This document shows, one piece after another, positions 39,183 through 44,442 of a stretch of 44,442 nt of DNA. The stretch lies in the IMG/VR virus record IMGVR_UViG_3300028610_000085, positions 1 through 44,442 of that record; one strand, written 5' to 3'. Both the position numbers and the translations under genes were made by a program. Under the pieces are notes generated by a model. The model was not told where the DNA came from and did not search any database. It was given only the letters and a program-made list of their open reading frames with translations. This stretch comes from a virus. Position 1 is the stretch's first letter, and every line of letters starts with the position of its first letter.

Positions 39183-41612
39183 ATGCCCTCTAAACTATCC
39201 CTAACTTCTCACATAGCAAACCTCAGAGCACAAGAATCTAAAGCTCCTACCTCCAACCTTGCAGATGATGCTCTCCTATTCTGGGGTACAGGTTTTGATA
39301 AGTCTTATCTCCCTCAGCTTAAGTCAGCAGTAGGTAGTGCTACTGTCTATCTCCGCTTAGAGCCAGTAACCACACTGACTACAGTACGATTGTATTGTAA
39401 GCAGAAAGGTATTACTCGCATTATCTCTACCTCTACTACTCTCCTCCAGAAACTCTTACATTGGGATAAGCGCCGTGCTCCTAGCCTCTCTGACTACGCT
39501 GGAAGTTACTTTACTTTATCTGGGTATAGTGATACTGATCCTGAGATAGAGATAGTATTCATTCAGAATCTTAAGCAGCTAGTCACAGTTCCTTACGGGA
39601 AATTTATGGCTAAGAGACTTGTCTCCAAGCTAACTAAACCTGAGAGCTGGTATGTACCGACTGAGTTTACTGGGTTTGAGATACTTACTGCTAGTAATGA
39701 AGCACAGCTCTTTGGATGCTTCCAGTCTGCTTTCATTGTATGTATAGACATAGAAACTTTTAAAGAGAACGCTACTATAAGGTGTCTTTCTTATACTGCT
39801 TTCTTTAGTCAGCCTTCTGGAGAGTTTAAATCAGAGAGCGTAGTCTTACCTATGGATAGCGATTATGCTCTAGCTATTATGCGCAAGTGGAACTGGCAAC
39901 TCAAGGCTCCTAAGATCTTTCAGAATGGGAAGTATGATAATGCGTACCTTACTCGCTATAATGCTCCTGTGTATAACTACCTCTATGACACAGCGAACCT
40001 CTTCCACTGCTGGTATTCCGAGCTACCTAAGGACTTGGGATTCCTCAATTCCTTCTTTATTAGAAAGGCAGTATACTGGAAAGATCTGGCAGAAACAAAT
40101 GACCTGCATGAGTATTATAGATACAATGCCCTTGATACCTGGGGGACAGGTAATGCGTTTCTAGCTATGCTGCATGAAGCACCAGACTATGCAATACAAA
40201 ACTACCTCTTAGAGTTTCCTCTTACTTTCCCTTGTCACCTATCAGAGATGACAGGTATAGCTAGAGATATGGAAGCATTGGAGGTAGCTAGAGTTGAGCA
40301 GCAAGAGATAGTAGATAAGTACACAGCTCAACTTGATAAGATTCTCGGTACTCCAGCAGGCGAAAGCTTTAATGTTAAGTCTAGCCCGAATAAGAAAGCT
40401 CTATTTAAAATCTTAGGTTGCGGGGATCTTAAGCAGCAGGACGAGAAGAGTATTAAGAAAGCTATGTACCGGCACCCATTTAATGCCAGAGTACTGCGCT
40501 TGGTACTTAAGATTATTAAAGCCAGAACTCTTATCTCTAACTACCTGACAGCAGGTAAAGAATTCTATGACCAAAGCGGAAATAATCCTCGCTACTTATA
40601 CTCTCTTAATCCTCATGGTACAGATACTAGTAGACTAGCATCTAAGTCTCATCACTTCTGGTGTGGAGATAACATACAGAAGATACCTAGAGGTAAGATT
40701 GTTAAGCAGACTCTTAAAGCTGATCCAGGATTCATGTTATGTGAAGTGGATCTAGCACAGGCTGAGAGTAGAGACACAGGATATATCAGCGGAGATGCTA
40801 CTCTTATAGAGAATGTCGAACACTCTCCTGACTTCCATTGCTCTAATGCAAGTGGATTCTTTGGTGTTCCATTTGAAGAGATGTATGATGTCGCGGCAGG
40901 GAAAGTATTAAATAAAGATTTGCGACAGTTAGGTAAGCCAGTAAACCATGGGGCTAACTATAACATGGGGGCCTATGTATTAATAGATACTATGGGCGAA
41001 GAGAAGATTGTAATGGCTAAGCAGTTGCTAGGACTACCTAGGTTTTGGAGTTACTTACAGGTAGCTGATTACTTACTTGAGCAGTTTCATAAATTGTATC
41101 CTGGAATTAAAGGTACATTTTATGAAGGAGTTAAGCTTGAGATAGGTAAGACAAAGATGTTGGCAAGCCAAGCAGTACATCATAGTTGGCAAAATAATAA
41201 CGAATCTCTACCTCTCTTTAAAGAACTAGCAGAGAAGTCTTATGTAGATATGGTAGGCAAAGCATGGATTCGCTACTGCTTTGGCTCTCCCTCTACTAAT
41301 AAGCGCCATCTTAATGCTTATATTGCCCACCCTCCTCAATCACTTAATGCACAGACACTTAATAAATCTTATCTATCAGTATTTAAAGACATAGCAATTA
41401 ACCCTAATCACTCTAATAACTTTAAACTTAACTCACAAATTCATGACAGTATATTATTCCAGCATAGAATAGGGCATGAGTATTTAAAAGATATGGTTGT
41501 CGAGCGTATGCAAGTACCAGTAACCATCCGTGCTTATGACGGACTCATTCGTACATTTGTAGTTCCAGCTGATGCTAGTAATAGCGGTCAGTACTGGAGC
41601 GAACTAAAGTAA
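39183..41612 (+). CDS. Family A DNA polymerase with 3'-5' exonuclease, 809 aa
   Basis: I take the ATG at 39183 (GGAG 6 bases upstream) rather than the TTG at 39147, which lies in the terminator. The exonuclease motifs are CIDIETF (about residues 187-193), FQNGKYDN and YNALDTW, all with the expected acidic residues. The polymerase motif A is CEVDLAQAES (Asp at about 522), motif B RQLGKPVNHGANYN (about 581-594), and motif C IHDSILF (about 754-760), where Ser replaces the usual Glu of HDE. It is the replicative polymerase. Upstream ~180 residues are a phage-specific N-terminal region with an LRAQ motif. There is no obvious 5'-3' exonuclease. Confidence 0.9.
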   Translation: MPSKLSLTSHIANLRAQESKAPTSNLADDALLFWGTGFDKSYLPQLKSAVGSATVYLRLEPVTTLTTVRLYCKQKGITRIISTSTTLLQKLLHWDKRRAPSLSDYAGSYFTLSGYSDTDPEIEIVFIQNLKQLVTVPYGKFMAKRLVSKLTKPESWYVPTEFTGFEILTASNEAQLFGCFQSAFIVCIDIETFKENATIRCLSYTAFFSQPSGEFKSESVVLPMDSDYALAIMRKWNWQLKAPKIFQNGKYDNAYLTRYNAPVYNYLYDTANLFHCWYSELPKDLGFLNSFFIRKAVYWKDLAETNDLHEYYRYNALDTWGTGNAFLAMLHEAPDYAIQNYLLEFPLTFPCHLSEMTGIARDMEALEVARVEQQEIVDKYTAQLDKILGTPAGESFNVKSSPNKKALFKILGCGDLKQQDEKSIKKAMYRHPFNARVLRLVLKIIKARTLISNYLTAGKEFYDQSGNNPRYLYSLNPHGTDTSRLASKSHHFWCGDNIQKIPRGKIVKQTLKADPGFMLCEVDLAQAESRDTGYISGDATLIENVEHSPDFHCSNASGFFGVPFEEMYDVAAGKVLNKDLRQLGKPVNHGANYNMGAYVLIDTMGEEKIVMAKQLLGLPRFWSYLQVADYLLEQFHKLYPGIKGTFYEGVKLEIGKTKMLASQAVHHSWQNNNESLPLFKELAEKSYVDMVGKAWIRYCFGSPSTNKRHLNAYIAHPPQSLNAQTLNKSYLSVFKDIAINPNHSNNFKLNSQIHDSILFQHRIGHEYLKDMVVERMQVPVTIRAYDGLIRTFVVPADASNSGQYWSELK

Positions 41613-41625
41613 TAGGGATTAATAT

Positions 41626-42945
41626 ATGGGCGATATACATCCCCTACCTAAACCTAAGCAGCCTGACTTCATATCTACCTACATGCAATATACTTCTAAG
41701 ACAGAGTGCCCTACCTTCTTTCATCGCTGGTGCGCACTCTCTTCCTTAGCTGCATGGATTGGTAGAGACATCTACTTTCCATTCGGCCATACTAAAGTAC
41801 ATGCGAATATGTATGTAATGCTTGTTGGTCTAGCTGGAACTAAGAAGTCTACGGCAATTAAAATCGGTAGCAAGCTTCTCAAGCAAGCAGGCTATAAGAA
41901 CTTTGCTGCTAAGAAAACCAGACAAGAGAAGTTCCTAATAGATATGGCTTGCATCTCAGGTATAGTAGAAGGTGAGACAAGCTCAGAGCTAGGAGGTAAT
42001 GAGGACGATATCTTAGATCAGAATCTATTTGGGGCAGAGGAAGCTACCGCCGATCATCTACCTAGTGCTGAATGTTTTATCTCTGCTGATGAGATTAATA
42101 ACTTCATAGGTACAGGTAACCTAGACTTCATGTCTATCTTAGGTGAGCTATGGGATATAGATGAATCCTATGACTATAAGCTTAAGAACTCTAAGTCAGT
42201 TATCATTGCTACCCCTACCTTAAACCTCTTAGGAGGTAATACCTTTGTAGGATTCAATAAGCTCTTTCCTCCTGAAGCTACTGAACAAGGCTTCTTCTCT
42301 CGTATGCTCTTTATCTATGCCGAACCTAAAGGAAGAGAGTATACTATACCTCCTGAACCGGACTTAGAATTACAAGAGAAACTGCTGGCTCAGCTAGGCG
42401 AGATAAAGAGAAAGGTAGTAGGTAAGATAGAGATCTCCCCTGCTGCCTTTACTTTACTTGATAAGATCTACCATAGCTGGGGCGGCATGAATGATGTAAG
42501 GTTTGACTCTTATGAGAACAGAAGAATCATACATCTGCTTAAGATAGCTATGCTTATCATGGCTACCAGAATAGATACCACATTATCAGAGGGGGATATA
42601 TTAGAAGCTAATACTATCCTTACCTTTACTGAGCATCTTATGCCTAAAGCACTAGGTGAGTTTGGTAAGGCTAGAAATTCTGATGTGATACATAAGGTTA
42701 TGGCTGTGATTGAGACAGCTAAAGTACCTGCTAGTTTCCAGACTATATGGAAAGTTGTATTCTCTGATCTGGATAATCGCAATCAGCTAGTAGAGATATT
42801 AAGCAGCTTGCAGGTAGCTGAAAAGATTCAAGCAATCACTGGAGATAGTCCAGGATACTTACCTATTAAGAAGGTAAGAGAAGAAGCGGTTTCAGGGAGC
42901 TTGGACTGGAGCTTACTTACTGATGATGAAAGAGGATTGATGTGA
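41626..42945 (+). CDS. DUF3987-like helicase/primase ATPase, 439 aa
   Basis: The Walker A-like GLAGTKKST is at about residues 67-75 and a Walker B-like CFISADEIN at about 149-157. They are followed by NLDFMSILGELWDI and a long helical C-terminal half. This is the pattern of DUF3987-type phage proteins that accompany family A polymerases and act as replicative helicase or helicase/primase. No zinc primase domain is visible in this protein. It follows the polymerase by 13 bases and overlaps the next gene by one base (TGATG). Confidence 0.75.
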   Translation: MGDIHPLPKPKQPDFISTYMQYTSKTECPTFFHRWCALSSLAAWIGRDIYFPFGHTKVHANMYVMLVGLAGTKKSTAIKIGSKLLKQAGYKNFAAKKTRQEKFLIDMACISGIVEGETSSELGGNEDDILDQNLFGAEEATADHLPSAECFISADEINNFIGTGNLDFMSILGELWDIDESYDYKLKNSKSVIIATPTLNLLGGNTFVGFNKLFPPEATEQGFFSRMLFIYAEPKGREYTIPPEPDLELQEKLLAQLGEIKRKVVGKIEISPAAFTLLDKIYHSWGGMNDVRFDSYENRRIIHLLKIAMLIMATRIDTTLSEGDILEANTILTFTEHLMPKALGEFGKARNSDVIHKVMAVIETAKVPASFQTIWKVVFSDLDNRNQLVEILSSLQVAEKIQAITGDSPGYLPIKKVREEAVSGSLDWSLLTDDERGLM

Positions 42946-43265
42946 TGAAGCATTTTAACAACTTAACTCCAGCTCAAGCTGAAAGATTAGCTATTCTTGC
43001 AGAAGAGTGCGGAGAAGTAATACAGGCAGTTAATAAAATACTACGTCATGGATATGACAGCAAGCACCCTACAGCTATTCTTGCCCGCACTAACCGTCAA
43101 GATTTAGAACTAGAGGTAGGAGACTTAGAGCTAGCATTAGAATTAATGTATACCGGACGTGACTTGTGTCGAGACAGTGTAAGTCAAGCTTATCTCGAAA
43201 AAGGTAATAGATTAGGTCAATACCTACATCATAACAAATGTATTTTACAGGAGACTATAACATGA
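42945..43265 (+). CDS. MazG-like nucleotide pyrophosphohydrolase, 106 aa
   Basis: I use the ATG at 42945, which overlaps the previous stop (TGATG); GAGGA lies 8-9 bases upstream. The motif EECGE (Glu20, Glu21, Glu24) followed by EVGD (Glu57 and Asp60) is the ExxE...ExxD metal-binding signature of the MazG/all-alpha NTP-PPase superfamily. Such enzymes hydrolyse (d)NTPs, possibly to clear aberrant nucleotides or to lower alarmone levels. The gene lies among nucleotide and replication genes. Confidence 0.8.
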   Translation: MKHFNNLTPAQAERLAILAEECGEVIQAVNKILRHGYDSKHPTAILARTNRQDLELEVGDLELALELMYTGRDLCRDSVSQAYLEKGNRLGQYLHHNKCILQETIT

Positions 43266-43519
43266 GCATTAATAAAATAGATACAGCTAAGTTCGTAGCT
43301 TGGCATTCGACTGCTCGTGTAAACTATGCAATGGAGCAAATTAAACAGAACCTAGGTACAGCAGAGGTGCCTGATATTAGAAAGGTTACACTGTATATGG
43401 ATACTGATAAGGCAGGTAACTTAGAAGTAGTATTAGGAGATACTGTGCTCTATTCTGGTACTGATACTGCTGCTGCTAAGACTGCTTATGAAGCAGTAGT
43501 GGAGGATACAGGTGAGTAA
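43262..43519 (+). CDS. Hypothetical protein, 85 aa
   Basis: The ATG at 43262 has AGGAG 9 bases upstream and overlaps the MazG-like stop (ATGA); the in-frame ATG at 43238 is less likely. The protein is short and mixed alpha/beta (YAMEQIKQNLGTAEVPDI, then KVTLYMDTDKAGNLEVVLG). Not recognised. It overlaps the next gene by 8 bases. Confidence 0.6.
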   Translation: MSINKIDTAKFVAWHSTARVNYAMEQIKQNLGTAEVPDIRKVTLYMDTDKAGNLEVVLGDTVLYSGTDTAAAKTAYEAVVEDTGE

Positions 43520-43817
43520 TAATCTATGGGACCCAAAGAAGTTTGAGATGTTCTCTGAGCATAAGGTAGCAATACTTAAAAAACTTAAAGAGCACCCTCC
43601 GTTGCAGCAATTACTTCTCCAATATGATCAAGCTACTCAGTGGCCTGAGATGCTAGGAGAGATTGCTGCTTACTGTAACATTATAGTAGATGGAGTATAT
43701 ACTCCTGCAGAGTTGGAAGGTTTAGAGAAGTTACTAGCTCAAAAGCTATGGGAAGCTAGTGTAGTATTGGCTCAGACTCCTTTAGTTGGAAGTAAGAAAG
43801 GAGGATTAATACACTAA
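43512..43817 (+). CDS. Hypothetical protein, 101 aa, GTG start
   Basis: It begins at a GTG preceded by GGAGG 6-7 bases upstream and overlaps the previous gene. It is helical: KKFEMFSEHKVAILKKLKEH, PLQQLLLQYDQAT and AELEGLEKLLAQKLWEA. No domain recognised. It ends in TAATG overlap with the next gene. Confidence 0.6.
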   Translation: MSNNLWDPKKFEMFSEHKVAILKKLKEHPPLQQLLLQYDQATQWPEMLGEIAAYCNIIVDGVYTPAELEGLEKLLAQKLWEASVVLAQTPLVGSKKGGLIH

Positions 43818-43993
43818 TGACTCCCACAAAGCAAGCAGCTAGATATAAACAAGCACTGGAGAATATACAGGCTTATGTGCCTTATGCTTATGCTAAGGAG
43901 CTAGCAGCTAATGCATTAGATCTAGAGCAGGAGCTTATGGTAATACCTGCTGTTACGCCCCTTACAATAAAGCAGGAGAAAGAAGATGAATAG
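43817..43993 (+). CDS. Hypothetical protein, 58 aa
   Basis: The start overlaps the previous stop, and GGAGG is 13 bases upstream. The protein is helical and charged (KQAARYKQALENIQAYVPYA, then KELAANALDLEQEL) with an acidic tail. It overlaps the dNMP kinase start by 8 bases. Not recognised; by position possibly a partner of nucleotide metabolism genes. Confidence 0.55.
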   Translation: MTPTKQAARYKQALENIQAYVPYAYAKELAANALDLEQELMVIPAVTPLTIKQEKEDE

Positions 43994-44442
43994 TACAGAC
44001 AATCTAATAGGTACAAGCCGTAGCAGTAGTTTACAGCCTGAGCGTGTAGTAGATAATCATGGAGTACTTAAGCAACCACCTCTTACTTCTACTCCTACTC
44101 GTATCATTGCTATTACTGGCTATGCTCGTTCTGGTAAAGATACTGTGACTGAGATGCTAATTAAGATCTTCGCAGAGCGAGGCGAAAATTGGGAGCGACT
44201 ATCCCTTGCTGCTCCTCTTAAAGAGATGCTTAAGGTAGGGCTAGGTTTAGACGATAAAGACGAGCGAGCTGAAGAACTATACGGATGTAACTACCGCAAG
44301 CTAGCTCAAACCTTAGGTACAGAGTGGGGCCGTGATCTTATCTGTGAGGATATCTGGATTCGTATTGCAGCACAGAGGGCACAAGGTAAGAATGTAATCA
44401 TCTCTGATCTGCGCATGGAGAATGAAGCTGACTGGGTAAGGA
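43986..44442 (+). CDS. Deoxynucleotide monophosphate kinase, N-terminal part (partial at window end)
   Basis: AGGAG lies before the ATG. Residues 39-53 contain RIIAITGYARSGKDT, with the P-loop GYARSGKDT at 45-53. LGTEWGRD follows at 110-117 and DLRMENEAD at 141-149, all hallmarks of phage dNMP kinases. The first ~35 residues are a polar extension. The gene leaves the window in frame and continues at base 3 of the left end (371 residues in total). It phosphorylates dNMPs to dNDPs for replication. Confidence 0.9.
   Translation, partial: MNSTDNLIGTSRSSSLQPERVVDNHGVLKQPPLTSTPTRIIAITGYARSGKDTVTEMLIKIFAERGENWERLSLAAPLKEMLKVGLGLDDKDERAEELYGCNYRKLAQTLGTEWGRDLICEDIWIRIAAQRAQGKNVIISDLRMENEADWVR
44299..44442. 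repeat. 144-bp direct terminal repeat, right copy
   Basis: Identical to bases 1-144. See the left copy; together they show that the two ends of the window are one locus. Confidence 0.95.

Overview
The window is essentially a complete genome of a lytic, short-tailed (podovirus-like) double-stranded DNA phage, about 44.3 kb once the ends are joined. The first 144 bases are repeated exactly as the last 144, and a deoxynucleotide monophosphate kinase gene reads in frame through the join. The contig is therefore circular or circularly permuted, or carries a short terminal redundancy. The gene content (large internal virion proteins, tail nozzle and tailspike, no tape measure or sheath) and the clear Shine-Dalgarno and sigma70-type signals suggest a Gram-negative bacterial host, which cannot be named from sequence alone. 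No integrase, recognisable lysogeny repressor, phage RNA polymerase, tRNA, CRISPR array or reverse transcriptase was seen, so transcription probably relies on the host polymerase.

Layout: two divergent blocks leave the 24387-24706 intergenic region and converge at about 1076-1181 on a terminator hairpin. The minus-strand late block (24386 down to 1182) runs in this order: small terminase candidate, large terminase, portal, scaffold candidate, decoration-like protein, SU10-type (DUF5309-like) major capsid protein, small virion proteins, head-tail adaptor, tailspike, lysis cassette (DUF5675-like protein, 3TM holin, XhlA-like membrane protein), tail nozzle, two further virion proteins, and three internal/ejection protein candidates including one of 1669 residues.

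The plus-strand early/replication block (24707 to the end, then 1-1075) holds many small unrecognised genes and a replication/recombination set. That set is an SF1 RecD/Dda-like helicase, a Cas4/RecB-like nuclease, a Sak4-like RecA/AAA ATPase, a possible ssDNA-binding protein, a family A DNA polymerase with proofreading domain, a DUF3987-like helicase/primase ATPase, a MazG-like pyrophosphohydrolase, and the dNMP kinase that crosses the contig ends. Three good sigma70-like promoters (24633, 26723, 32681) and several intrinsic terminators divide the block into segments.

The most interesting non-coding signal is the 567-bp gap 26292-26858. Two arrays of four TGGCA boxes with identical 8-18-10 spacing face each other as an imperfect inverted repeat around an AT-rich, repeat-filled centre. 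One array sits exactly on a consensus promoter. This looks like an operator pair and/or a replication origin. A second notable gap, 33525-33921, is full of strong hairpins and may contain a structured RNA.
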